Shown here piece after piece: positions 44,801 through 59,800 of a DNA stretch of 64,000 nucleotides. The position numbers and the translations under genes are program-made. The notes beneath the pieces are model-generated. The model worked only from the letters and a program-made list of their open reading frames with translations. It did no database searches and was not told where the DNA came from. This DNA comes from Microvelia longipes (lineage: Eukaryota; Arthropoda; Insecta; Hemiptera; Veliidae): assembly GCA_018340805.1 (NCBI GenBank), contig JACMZG010001914.1, forward strand, positions 1,560,332 to 1,624,331, given 5' to 3'. Numbering within the stretch: position 1 is the first letter of the stretch; each line of letters opens with the position of its first letter.

Positions 44801-47800
44801 AACTTCAAGAAGAAGAACATGATACATGAAATTGCAATATGATTGGCTCATTTCATACTCTTGATACCAGATGATTGATTTGGTAGCAAGGCATTAAAAC
44901 TCTCTGCCACAAATACACTAGCAGCCTCTTTTTTAGTCAGCCAAACTTTAATAACATATTACATAAAATAAAGACATCAATACTTTCAATACTACAGTGT
45001 TAAGTATCTGAAGAACTTATATATTGTATTTGCATTTAGTATAAATAAACATATTATTTAATATTATTAATTAAAATTTAAGAAATCATAACTATGGGTA
45101 GCAGGTACAGGGAACTTTTTCTCACCTAATCAGATTCACCGTATTCATCCCCACCCCTTAGCACTCGCTTTCCTTGTCTTCACAATATGAAATTCACCTA
45201 ATTTAAATTGCAGTTTGTCTGTAGACTTGCTTTGTTAAAACTCCATATTCTTGTTTATTACATGCATAAATAGATATTTCCATTTTGATTTGTAGTATTT
45301 TTTTTAACATCAACATATTCAATAAAAATTGCACTAATGCTGATAAGGAGAGGAAACTTAGCACCTTTATTGTTCTTATACATCTACATGTGTGCATCAT
45401 TTCAAATGGATTTAAAGATTTTTTTGAATATTCATAAAAAAATGAAGCTGAAGAGGTTGCTTGGGGTTTTGAAAATATTACTGAGTCATAAGTTAAAAAT
45501 TTGATTTTTCTACCAAATTTAATTCTCTGATGAAATGGTAATTCAGTCCCTGTTTCAGACATAGTTTAAATAGTTTATATCACTGCATATACAGTATACA
45601 TACATGAATTTAGATTATGACTAGAACTCATGATATGAAGAGTCATTCCCCTCTCTCTATTCAAGGAAAGATTGAAGTAAAAAGAATCCCTCTCTAAGCA
45701 AATAAAATGTTGTCAGTAACCAGGCTCTGGTGAGGTGGTATTATTATATTAGTGATTTACTCACTCATATCATTGCCATCCAATATAGAGAAGACAAGCT
45801 GGCCGTTAGGCGTGTTTGGGTCATCAGCATCAGTAGCTTTGAGAAGAGTGACTGTGTCTCCTGGCTCGTGGAACTCTGTCACACCAATACAGGGAGGTGC
45901 TGAGTCAGGTCTGGCTGGTGCTGGCTGTAGAAACACTGGATCACAATCATTCACATCTCCCACCTTAATCCTGTAACATATAAAGCCTTCAAGTAATCTC
46001 TAGAACTGGACCAACCAAATAGAATCAGAGGAGACAGTAAACCCTGTCTGTAGTCAAATGTTACAACTTGCAATGCTTGTAGAAGCACCACTCATGAGTT
46101 AGGTGACAGGAAGAGAGTTGGATGTGTGGAGCAAGGCCTACTCCACTGCCACATATGAATGGAGAAAGGCTCATTTTACAGCAACAGGCATCCTTTTTCC
46201 AGGACATGTAACATAAACTTTTTATGAACAGATAATATAACGCCAGACCCACAAAGAAGTCTATTTTGTTGAAATCAACTCTGACTTGGACTGCTTGGAA
46301 TCAAGTTGATTTCAACATGAAAACTAAGAAACATTTTTAAAGCTTTAATCAGTAAAAATGTGGAAGTATGGATGTACTTACATGATCTGTTTGAAAGCAT
46401 TCCTGCTCTCACCAGAAGCAAAGCCGTACTGGTAGTTGTCCCAGGCCTGTATGATGAGCATGTAAGAGTCTTTCTCTTCTCTATCTAACTCACTGATTAC
46501 ACTCAGCACTCCCGTCTCAGCCTGGATCTGGAATTTACCCTGCGCAGCACGTCCAATACAAATCTAATTAATATCTTCATAACCAGACTTTATAAATTAT
46601 AATCTACCTGGCAGTGGACACGAGGGAGCCAAATAACAATTTGATGTTCATATGAGGCTAAATGACATTTTTGTATTTAAACCAACACACTGTTCAAATA
46701 TTACACAGAAACAGGGCTTAGTCAAGATAATAATCATTTCTAGAATGGCTAGAAACCCAAATGCTCTTCCACAGCTTCATTTTTTTCATCTTCCCTTGAA
46801 CAATTTAAATTTCAAACTAAAATTTACGTTTAAATTTTGCTTCAATCTTAAATTTGTTTAATGTTTGCATCTTCACCTTTTTGCTTAATTTTTTACTCTA
46901 ACTTCTTAAATATTGCTTACATTTTTCTTTTAGTAATTATATTTTAATTTAACACTTAATATTTGCAAGTACTTTTTAATTTGTAATAACTTATTTGTTT
47001 TTAATTTTTATAACTTATTATTTTGTATGGTATGGTTAATCTGTCATAAAAGTCTTATTTATTTATATATAAGTACTGAACAAGAGCTCTGGTTCTTGTT
47101 CTTTGCAATAACATTCCAATCTTCTCTCAAAAGAATTTAAAAAGCTTGAGACAAAACAACTTGTCTCCAAACTGAAAAATCACTAAATCTCTTTTCTGTC
47201 AATGAATTTTTAAGTCTCCTATTTTCCTTTTAAATCTTTGCTAGTCTTAAATTTGGCAGAAGTTTGTACCATCTCTAAGCCATAGACTTATTGTCAACCA
47301 ATATTTAATTCATTTTTTAGCAAATTTTAGAGCTTTTGTGCTAACAGGGGCTTAGAACACAACTTCACTGATGGACATTAAAATGTTCATATCTAAGTCA
47401 GCTTGAAACACTTTTTACTAATTTTTAATAATAATTTAATAATCTATAAGTAGGTATGTGGGAGAAATAAAGTATTCTTTAATAACAATTTTGTTTCTAA
47501 TTATAAAAAATGCTTTATAGCTCGAGTCTCAGTAGTTATGCCAGCTAGATATGCCAATGCTTCATCATTTATCTCTAACCTTTGAAAGCATACACAAAAA
47601 TAAAAGAAAATCTACCTCCGAGGTCCTCCTGTCGAGGAGGTAGGTGATTTTGCCATAGTCACCACTATCAGAGTCTCTTGCTTCAATAGTTGCCACATTG
47701 CTTCCTGTAACAAACAACAGTACAATGAAACACGACAGTAAATGTCTTAAGGACAATCGCCACAGAGAGACTAAATAAAGTTAATGAATGGCTAGAAGCT

Positions 47801-50800
47801 AAATTTTTTTTAAATAAGCCATGAAAAAAACACAGAGTATTACCTTTACTTTAAAGAATATAACTGAAAACCCCCCAGTAAAACTACTAGGAATCATCTT
47901 TGACTCCAAGTTAACTTGGATACCACATATAAATATGGTTCATAAAAAAGTTTCTTCATATATTTATGTTTTAAGAAAGCAGTGCAACTCAATACCTCTA
48001 GAGATATCTTGTTTGGTTTATTTAGCCAGGGTGCAGAGCAGGCTGGCCTATGCAATCATATTATGGGGTCATGCCAATATTTCAAGTGTATTGTTGCTAC
48101 AGAAAAATTGTTGCATCAGGATCATTTCTAAAGCTAAGCATGATGATCATTGTAAAGGATTATTTAAAAAACCAAGGCCTAATGACCATTTATAACATGT
48201 ATATAGATAATGTTCTATTTTATATAAAGATTAATTTATATAGTTTTAATGTAAATAGCCAGTATCATGGGTACCACACTAAAAATAAGAATATATTAGA
48301 GATTCCTTCTCATCGCTTCAGAAAATCAGAAGTAGGACATCAAATTCTTGGAATTAAATTATTCACTAACTGAATTATTATTAACTCCTATCCCTCTAAT
48401 ATAAAATATATTGAGTTTAATCTTTTTAAAAAAGAAATAAAATCCTTGTTATTAGAAAACCCATTTTAGACACTCAAAGAGTGGTTCAATTTTTGTAAAA
48501 AAACATATATAAGTATATTTCTTTTCTTTAATATTATTTTTAATAATTTTTTCTGACTTTTTTCTATTGTGCAATTTTTGTATCTTAATGAAATCAATAA
48601 AGTTCTTGTTCTTGATACCTGCTAATTCATTTTAAATAAAAACACAATGATTACCGATAGTTATGTTCTCAAGGAGAGTGAGATTAGTTATATCTGTAAT
48701 GAAGTATGGGTTGTTGTCATTCTCATCCAACACCTGTATGTACAGGTCTACAAAAGCGGATCTCTGGGGCACACCAGAATCCGTGGCTTTGACTGTCAGG
48801 TTGATCCACGGAGTTACTTCTCTATCTATCCTGTTACCCACAACCAGCTCACCCGTACCACTATCCAGCTGTACTAAGTCTGTCAGACCTTTGCTACCTG
48901 AACATAACATGAAAAATTACTTTCAGAACCAATAAATAAGAAATTATTTGAAGTAAACAAAAATTTTACTTTCTTGCCAACTTGGTAGAGAAAAAACTAA
49001 GTGCTAAAGATTAACATTGCCGTCTAAGTTTTCTTACCCTGCAGGTGATATGTAATAGTTCTGTTCTTGTCTCGATCATCTGCCACAATGTTAGCAATAG
49101 TTATACCGGTGTGAGAGTTCTCGGTGATAGAGTGGTGATAGAAAGGCTTCCTGAACACCGGGTTGTTGTCGTTCTCATCTTCTATGACTATCATCAGTAG
49201 ACCTGAATAACACCATAAACATGTCAATGCTAGCAGTATACATTATGATCCAGTGAAACTTTTAAACATTTAATGTCTTGGACATAAAAAATCATTGAGT
49301 TATGGATGTTTTCAGTTACCAAGGTTTTTATAGTTATTGAGATAGGTGTTAACTTTAGATTGTTGAAGAGTACCTGATACCACACAGACTCGGAACCACT
49401 AGTAACAAGCTCTTCCTCCAAAACTGATGAAAACTTTACTAACCTCAAGTTATCTCTAGTTCTACGCAAAATGTAATTATTTATTTATTTATTGTAACAA
49501 AGATTAGAGCTCAATAACAATTTTAAATACAATTTAAATAAAAGAAGAAGAAACAATGTAAAAAAATACAATATGTGGTAAAGAACAAACAGAATAAACA
49601 ATATCAATATTGAATTATTAATAAAAGTATTAATTAAAAAAAAAATAAATAAAATCAATAATTGTATCATAGAAAATACTTAAAAACTTAAACCTTAAGT
49701 TAAATGAATGAGTAAAAATAATGAAATAAGTACTTGATATTTAACTTTTATAAAACTGTGACATATTTAACTTAAAAAATACTGAGATATTAATAAAATA
49801 TAATGGTAATTAAACAATATTGGAAAGAAAAGAATAAGCATTCTTATTAGAATAAAAAATATATATGAAATGTTAATTGACATTTTTTTAAATTTATAAT
49901 TAGAATAATAAAAATATTCATGGTCAATAACTTTAAGAAAAAGTATATATCATAATAATTTTACATGATTGCATTATTTTTGATTGCAAAATACAAGACA
50001 ACATTTCAATTAACTTTGAATGCTTAATATTTTATACAATCTTGGTCTGTCTGGTGAGGACCAATGCTATCCAAATTCCATGTCACCCTCAAAATGATTA
50101 AGAAAAGTCACAGAGAGACCTTTCAAAATTTAGTTTTGAAAACTCTCCAAGTCTAGAAAACACAGTCTTTGTCAAGAAACCGAAGCTAGTAAGAACAATG
50201 TTTGCTATAATTAATAAGTTAGCTATAGTTAATAAGTTAGCTATAAAAATGGAATGTTAATAAGTGTTGAGACAACCAAAGTTTGATTTAGTTTTATTTT
50301 TTGATACCAACTGAATCATGGGTAGTGGCTTAGAGGCACTTCTTCTTTAGGATAAGCATTTGATTGTCTCTAAATGTTCTAAGCCGTACTGACCAGTAAC
50401 AGTCTGATGTCCTTTCTGAGCATTGACATCCTGGACTTGCAGAGGCAGCCGTATAGTCTCTACAAGCTCTCTGTCTAACTGCTTGCTCAGTGTTAAGGTT
50501 CCAAGACGAGAATCGAGAGATAAGGAAGCAGATAAATCAACTACAGATGACCTGACCACACGCCCCTCTTCATTCCTTCCCTCGGCTGACTTCCAGTCTA
50601 TGGAGTAGTGCAAAGAGGCGTTGCTATCGACATCACTAGCTCGGATCTGATAGACCACTTTACCAACCTGTTGATGAAAACAATGTCACCAAAGAATATA
50701 CTGATAAGAACATCATTGTGTAAATCAGCAGAGGAAAATGGTTGAGCAATTTTTCAATAAGAAGAAAATTGATACAGCAGATTAAATTGGATCTTTAATT

Positions 50801-53800
50801 AGTCAACTAAGTTTTGAAGATAGAAGATGAATCCAGATCTAAGACAGGTATCCATATACATCAGGTTTAGATAAATCCATCACTGAGATAAGTAACATTG
50901 GGAACACTGATGGCATGTTTCACAATGCATCATTTTTAAAGTCTGAAATGCTTCGTTTTGAATTTAGTTTCATCGATTATGATCAATTTACAAAAGTATG
51001 CTGCCAGTTTATAAGATGGATATATACTATGGTCATGAACTATTAAAAGTGCTAAAAGTCAACTCTTATGGAGAGGAAAACTTACAGGCGTATTTTCCTT
51101 GACGTGAATAGTTCCTGGGTCAGCTAACCTCGGTGGTTGATTGTTAACGTCTATAACCTGAACCACTAGAGTAGCAGTGGCTGTCCTAGGCTCGAGTCCT
51201 CCGTCCACGGCAAGCACGGTCATAACGTGTTTAGGACCAGGTTCCAGAGCTGATGCGACACGCACAACACCAGTCTCTGCACCCACACTGAACTTACCCC
51301 CTCCACCTGAACCTAGCCTGTACACCACTGCATTATTAGGTGATGAACCATCCTCATCTAGAGCTTCGACCTACAAACAATATACATCCTCAGTATCAGT
51401 CATTAGTATTTCAGTATTCCTATCATTATAAAAAAAAGTTAAAACAAAATTTAGAGTGACAGGAGGTGTTAGTCATGAAATACTTATTCAATTAAAAATA
51501 AGTAATTATTATATAACTGACAATATAACAGTGCGAGTGTGTTGACTATTCATGTTTTGCAAAACTCGGTGGTATCAAATGATATATTATTTAATAACTC
51601 ATTAAATTGAACAAGTGGTTCCTGTCTCACTTTGCCATCAGCTACCTTACCTTAAGTATAGAAGTGCCAGGTGGAATATCTTCAGGTACTTCAGTGGAGT
51701 AGTTGGTTGTGGTGAATACAGGTGAGTGATCATTGGCATCTACAATATGTATAGTAACCATGGTAACACTGGATAAGCTAGGCCGGCCACCATCCTCTGC
51801 TTTGACACGAAGCTTCACTGCAACACTGCTCACTCTGTTTCCTTCTCTCCTCTTTCAACACAAAATCAAATAAAAATACAATACTTTTTACTTTCATAAC
51901 ATTTCTTAAAAATTACATTTTTTAGCCGAAAATTGATTTTTATATGATCCAATATATAGATACATATTATTTTACCCTCCCCTCATTTAATTTTTAAGCT
52001 ATGCCTAAGAAACTGCTATTAAACCTCTGTGTTATGCCTCAGGTACCAACTTAATAGGCACCACGGCTGTCCTCTGGGTTTATTTAATGCATCTGGAACC
52101 AAAAAATACAATGATGCAAAGATTCCCTTAATTTCTCTTGTGTTTCTCCACAGTAAAATAAAGAGATAAAAAGAAAAACTACCTTAATAAGTGATTCGAA
52201 ATCAATAGGAGCTGCTGGCCTGAGTTCTCCACTGACTGGATCCACAGTGAAGTTGGGGAGAGATGGATTCCAGTCCACCAGGCTGTACCTCACCTCACTG
52301 TTCCGAGTACCTGTTAAACATTTTGCCATGACATATCAACAACAAAGACAAATATAACAATAAACAACAGACAAAGAAGTAAGAACTGTAGTATCCTCCC
52401 TCTAATAGTATTAGTCTCTTTGACAACAGATCTTTCCTGTCTGAAAACAAGATAAGTGATTCCAAACATATAGTAAATTAGGAATTTTTCATATTCTGAA
52501 GATGAGTGTACTGAATTCTACAAGGTGGGGAAAAGTTCTGAGATACACCAGACCAAATTTTTTGACTCTATTAGAAAATTTCCTGACATTATTTTTGATT
52601 TTAAATGTTTAAGCAGAGATAAGTACAATATGAATGAAGAGATTTGGGGATGATACCTGTAGACCATAAGACTATTGACCTGTTTTAACTTTCAACAAGG
52701 ACAGTATTACAAAAGAGAGATCTATATATGGACTAATTGATTGCACAGGTATTATTATTATTATGTAATTGAAATATTATAAAGATGACAGAGTCCATTT
52801 TATAATAATATTAAGTTAGGCAAAGAGTTAATGAATGCAATTAAGCGTTTATACAGTAAATAACAAACCTCCTCAATGTTTAACTTTCTCTTCAAGATTT
52901 TACCATATTGTCTCATCTTATTTATTTTTATTATTGTTGCTAAGAGACAGAGTATACTCACCATTAAGGTCATTGTCCCTGGCTTCGAGCACAAGAGGTG
53001 ATTCAAAGTTAAGCTGATTCTCAAGGATGCGAGTCTCGTATCTCGACTGCAGGAACACTGGAGCATTGTCATTAACATCCTCCACAGTCAGTACCAGCTG
53101 CACTGTATTCCTGTCCACATCACATTATTCTTATTCAATTGTAATCAAAATGAATTATTTGTAATTTATACATAAAAAGCTGATTTCAAGAATTGTATAA
53201 TTTGCAATCAAATATGGATTGAAGTCTTTTTGTTTTGTGTCACAGTAGTCTAAACTTAGCAATGTTTCTTCTTTAAAACTAACAGCCATCACACAATTTA
53301 AGAAATTGTGTAATTTAAGAGTAAAATAGACAATTTATCTTGACAAAGTAAAACTTTTTGTAATACACAGAAATAATTTTAAAAGAAAACTAAATTCCCT
53401 ATGGTTATTTTGAATTTTTTAATTCAACACAATAATATTTCTGTCTACTTCCTTATACATTGAATAGTTTCTTCTAGTAACCACAGGTCCTCAATAAGAA
53501 GCAGCTACCATAGGTTATCACTAAGAAGCAGCAACCATAGGTTATCACTAAGAAGCAGCAACCATAGGTTATCACTAAGAAGCAGCAACCATAGGTTATC
53601 ACTAAGAAGCAGCAACCATAGGTTATCACTAAGAAGCAGCAACCATAGTTATCACTAAGAAGCAGAAACCATAGGTTATCATTAAATACAATAACTTAAA
53701 ATACAGTAAACACTTAGGGTTGAGTGGCTACCTGTTTCCTAGTCCTAGATCATCTCTCGCTTCCACAGTCAGGTAGTGTCTCGGTATCAGCTCTCTATCA

Positions 53801-56800
53801 AACACAGGTTCTTCTGACTTGATAGTTATAACACCAGTCAAAGGATCTAATGACAACCTGTAACATTTATCATCAGAATAATGTGTTGGTTGACTCGTTA
53901 TGTTATAACTTCAGATTTTCTCAACCTAATAGCAGGAGGATGAACATAGTAACATTTTAAACTTTCTTTTAGCAAGGTCCTCTTTTAGCAGAAGACCTAA
54001 ATATATTTAATCCACATCAGCTAGGAATAGTCAGACAAAAACATTTCATTGGTCCAACTTTGCTTGATTAACAAGCAATAACTCTGTTTAAAAAAAAATC
54101 ATAACTCAATGGGTTGGAAAGAGTTCCATACGATCTTAATTGAAGCTCAATCACACTTACAGATCAGCAACACTGCCTCCAAGACTTGTATATCTGATGC
54201 CCTCTGTGCCATACTTGCCAGAATCCAAGTCTCGAGCATAAATAACAGCTACTGTGGTCCCTAAGCCTGAATTCTCCAGTACTGAGGCCTGAAACATTTA
54301 ACAATTTTTAATAATTATTTATTTAATTAAAAACTGCTTTAATAAAAAAATGAACAATTTTTTAATACCAATAACATTTTTTTAAAATAATGTTATTTAA
54401 ATTCAAACATTTAAATAAAGCATCCATAATGTTGCTATATCTCATACAAAGGTAAAGGTAGAAGTCCATAATACATTTTGCCATAAATATCAAGCAGGCT
54501 GTTTACAACATCTGTGCAATTAAGCTTGCCTCCCCTCAATGAAATGATGTGTCATCTAAATGGCTCAGCCATATTTACACTCCTATAGAAAAGTGAAACA
54601 ACAAATAATTGAAAAGAAACCAAAATGTTGACAATGTTGACATATCAGGACGGCAAAAGAGGATAACCATATTTTTCTTCTTATTTAAGGAAGATAAGTA
54701 ATAATAAATAACTCAACAATCCCAATTTCTTTTAAATTGCTTGAGTTCAAAGCTTAAATCAGATAAGAACTGAATAATAGGAGCTTGATTTATGAAATCT
54801 GTATTAAATTCAGTTGTATATTTTTACCAGGACACTCCATCACTAAACCCTGTTATTCTATAAGAAACATTTGATACTTATTTATCCTCGGCCTTACCTC
54901 ATAAAGTGGTTTGGAGAATTCAGGAAAGTTGTCGTTCATGTCGTGTATGTACACTGTTACTGGAACTTTACTAAACTTTGCATCCTTATTTACTGTTTCC
55001 TTGGCAATCAGAGTAAAGTTAATAACTGCAACACAAATATAAACCAGAGTTCAAAATAAATTATTTTATAGAAGATGCTATGAGACAAAGTAGTGAATAG
55101 AAATCATTTAGATTATGTTCTGTTGAAGAAGTATAAAAGTTTCAGATTCCACTCTAGTGATTTGTGTCATCAGTGACAAAATTATTTATACAAAACATAA
55201 CGAAAATTTATAAATATCAGTCTCTAAGAAAATGTATAAATAACAGTCTCTCTAATAAAATGTATAAATAAAAGGTCTCTCTAAGAAAATGTATAAATAA
55301 CAGTGTCTCTAAGAAAATGTATAAATAACAGTCTCTCTAAGAAAATGTATAAATAACAGTCTCTCTAAGAAAATGTATAAATAACAGTCTCTCTAAGAAA
55401 ATGTATAAATAACAGTGTCTAAGAAAATAACAATACAAACAAAGAAAACAAGACTCACGGGTGCAAGTTGCAAAGTAAAAAACAACATAAAATATGCCAA
55501 TGAGAAAAGAATAGAAGGTACATAAAAATTTATTTACTTGATTTCAGACAGAGGTTTCAATCTGACTAAGGATGTAAGTGTGTTAGTACTAACACATAAC
55601 TTTACACGCCACCCTATTTATTTTACTTTATAAAATAACTTGACTTTTACATTATCTTTGTTTCATAAGATCTCTAGACTCTCTAAATAGTATATACTTA
55701 TAATCTTTACACTGAACGGGACATGAATGTTTACCATTAATCTGTTCGTAGTCGAGTCTTGAAGGATCTTTGACCCTGATGAGAAATGAAGCGTCATTGA
55801 CTCCTCTGTGTGGCGTTACTTCAAATATACCGTAGTCACCATCCAGTAGCATCTCAAATGTGCCGTTATTACCCTGTAATCACAAAGGCAACCAAAGAAA
55901 TAAGAAAGTGTGATAACTATCGACTGCCACTCAACTAATATCATATAAAACAGCACTCATAAGGAGTTTTGGTTTAAATGTGATCTCACTTAAAGGCTTT
56001 ATCATCCAAATGATTGAAAAGTATTTGGAAAAATAAATAGGAAAGATAACTATAGCTAAAATAGGTATGCTTATTTATGCCAAACCAGTTAGTGTAATTA
56101 ACATGGAAGACATTACATTAGATTGAAAATGAGACCGAAAAACAAAACATTAAGACACCAACACAAACTCACCTGAGAACATTTAGACAAACCAAGTACA
56201 AAAAGAAAACACTGTACTATACGTTATATTATAACATCTTTATGATATAGCACCATTTAACTGTGCAGTTTTGAATGAAGGAAATAAGCTTTATGTTTAT
56301 TAAAATATAACAATTATACTTTCCAAGGGAACACATGTGTAGATTTGAAAATCTTAGAAGACTCAACCATGGTTGAACACAGGGAGTCTGAGTGACAGAC
56401 TAATTTATTAACACACAGTGACAGACTTATTAAACAACATCTTGAAAGAGCTGCTCCACCAGATTTTGATGAAGATTTAGCTTTTTTCTCAGATGACTCT
56501 AATCTTATTCACTCTAACAAAGATCTAAATAAACTGAAAGTTGTAGCCGATGAGAGACTGAAAGTAGTCAAGGAATGGTTAGAAGCCAATTACTTCAATA
56601 TAAGCCAGGATAAGACTCAGCGCCTCACTTTTACTCTGCGAGATAAGGACATACAGCAACCAGTCAAACTACTGGGAATCATCTTAGACTCAAAGCTTAC
56701 TTGGGTCCCGCATATCAATATGGAACACATTAAGGTATCGTCTTATGTTTTTGTGTTGAGGAAATTAACCAATTCCTTGCCCATGGAAATATCTAAATTA

Positions 56801-59800
56801 GTATACCTGGCCATGGGGCAGAGTCGTCTCTCATATGGTATTATTCTATGGGGACACGCTTCCATCTCTGGATTATTAATATTACAAAAGAAATGTATGC
56901 GTATTATCACCAAGGCTGGTCATCAGGATCATTGCAAACCAATTTTCAAAAGATTAGAGATTATGACTGTATATAATTTGTATATTTATAATTCATTATG
57001 GTACATAAAATTAAATTTAAATAAGTTTAAAGTAGGAGCTGACAACCACTCTTATAATACTAAGCACAGGGGACTGTTAGAAATCCCTCAGCACATGCTA
57101 AAAAAGTCTGTAGTTGACCAGAGTGTGTTGCGAGTTAAAATATTAATGTATTACCAGACCATATTAAAGTCTTAGATTATTTTATTTTCAGAAAGAGAAT
57201 CAAAGATTTCCTTATTAACAATCCATGTTATAATTTTGAAGACTATTTTTCTTTTATAAAAACTGCTTGATCTGTAGACCTGTATGACCTTTTTCTATTG
57301 CTATGTATTTTTCTTAATGGAAACACTTTTTTCCACCAATGGGCAACACTATAACAATACATACTCGACTAACAAGTAATAGAGGAGACGGAACCAACCT
57401 GATCGTGATCATAAACCTGAGGAACAGCAGGAGGTAGAAAAGTTATGGGTGTGTTCTGCTGGGCGTTCTCATTGACTCGACACACGTAGCGATCGCTAGC
57501 AAAGGTAGGAGTTTCATCGTTGACATCCTCTACTATTATCGTTACTTCAGTTGTTATGCTGGGAGACGGAAACACTTTACTACTTTCTTCTTTTGCCTTT
57601 TTATAACCAAAAAAAAAGGAGGATTAAGTCGGAAAGAAAAGTAATGGAAATTTCTTAGATGTCCTGTTTAACCCTCTACCAGGTGCAGGGCTTCACCCGC
57701 AAAAATTGTATTTATTGGTCAAGGGAAGGCTTGAGGTATGCTTCAACTTAACCTTTATCGAGATAATGATATCAATATAAAAAAATAGTAAAGAGTTCAT
57801 GATAAATAAAACAACATTTAAGCTTTCGACTGTATGATTAGGTCTTCATCAGAAAGTGTTTAATAACAAACTATGTCAATATAATGAGGCCTAGTTTTTT
57901 TTGTAATTTTTTATGAATATTTTTATTCAAAAAATGTTGGATGCGGCTTAAATCCTGGGCCTGATTATGTAATGTATTTTTATATTGTATTTAATTGTGT
58001 AAATTATGTTATTTATTTGTTTACTTTAATAATTAAATACAATCGCTTTGACTTAACCCCTCACTAACTCCACGTTACCCCCTCCCCCTCTATTTTTAAC
58101 AAAATTGTGTAAAAATGATGTTTCTGAGAAATAATATAAATCTAACTGATACATGTTTTTTACTTCTTTTTAAATTTATGTTAATTCATAAACATATTTT
58201 AAGTTATTAATTAATAACCTGCATTTTAAAGACAGATATTAAGAATATTTTTCTCATCAATTATAAATATTTTAGAAGTTATTGTGTAAGATAAATATAA
58301 GTGACCATAAACAACACCAGCAGGTTCATACTTATAACACTAGCAGGTTCATAGTTATAACACAGCAGGTTCATAGTTATAACACGAGCAGGTTCATAGT
58401 TATAACACCAGCAGGTTCATAGTTATAACACCAGCAGGTTCATAGTTATAACACCAGCAGGTTCATAGTTATAACACCAGCAGGTTCATAGTTATAACAC
58501 CAGGCACAAAAATAAAATAGTAATATCTAACCACCACTTAAAAAAATCAGAAGTAGGGCACAATGTCCAAGGTGTAAAATTGTTTATCATGCTGCCAGAA
58601 GAAACTAGGAACCTGCCGGCTGATAAATTAAAAAGAAATAAAAACAATGTTGACAAATTATTCTCATTTTTTGACATATTTTCTTGTACTGGTTATAACC
58701 AGTCATAGTTATAACTAGAGTTCGAAATGATTATCCTTATCTGATCTTATCTTATCATATACATGAGAGGAAATCCCTGTGGTGCGCCCAGTATAGCAAT
58801 AAAGGGTTTAAATAAAACATTAATTTCTCAATCAATTATTTATAAAGGAAAGTAGATATAGTTGTCAATACCTGTATCTGTAGAATAAAAGCTCCATTAT
58901 TAGCCTGCTCTCGGTCTATGGGTTTGGTAGTGGTAACCCTGCCTGAGCTATCTATAGCAAACATTCCTCTTCCTCCACTAACAATGCTGTAACTGATTTT
59001 ATTATTTACTCCTCTGTCTCCATCAATAGCTTTCACTAGAAATAATACAATACAATATAATGAATGAAGAGGCAAAATTCTGATGGTTCTTAGACAGTAG
59101 AATAAGACTACACAACACCACAACACAATCATAATTTAGAAACTACAAGCTTTGATTTTGATGAAAGTTAATCAGCTGAAATCAAGTGAAAAATCAAAGA
59201 AGGGACTTCAATTAGTTGATTGTGACTCCTCTCTGAGACAGGATGAAATACTTTTTCTTGCTGATTTTTGCTGACTTGACAAATGATTGAAAACAACTGT
59301 TACTTAGCACAATAAAGTATAGGAATGAAGGGCATCAATTGTTAAACATTTGTTGTAGCATGAATGCAAGCTATGGTATTATACCTTGAAGAACAGATGT
59401 GCCGACAGGAGAATCCTCACTGATCCTAGTTACAGGTGTAGCCAATACAAACTCAGGAGGCTGATCTTCTACATCGATTACTTTAATAACTAACGCTGCA
59501 GTCGCCGAGTTTACCTGTATTGATAAACAAGAAGATATTAACTCACAGATTTGAAATCATTAACAATGAGATAGCAATGTAACGGCTTTGATAGTATAAT
59601 AATAATAATGTAATAATAAATGATAAAAATGTTATGTAATCTAATACTAAAAAATAATACATGAAGTGTTAAGGTGAATTTTTTTTTTTTTTTATTTTAA
59701 TGTAATAAAATTGTTGTTTTGTTATTTCTAACATTTTTATTGTAATTGTTTATTTAAATAAATAAAGGGTATTTCTTTCTTTTATATTGTGTTAAAGAGT

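Noticed and set aside
45203..45562. 119-codon minus frame in a cadherin intron as a nested gene
   Set aside because: It overlaps sequence similar to a non-coding dispersed repeat and has no recognisable domain.
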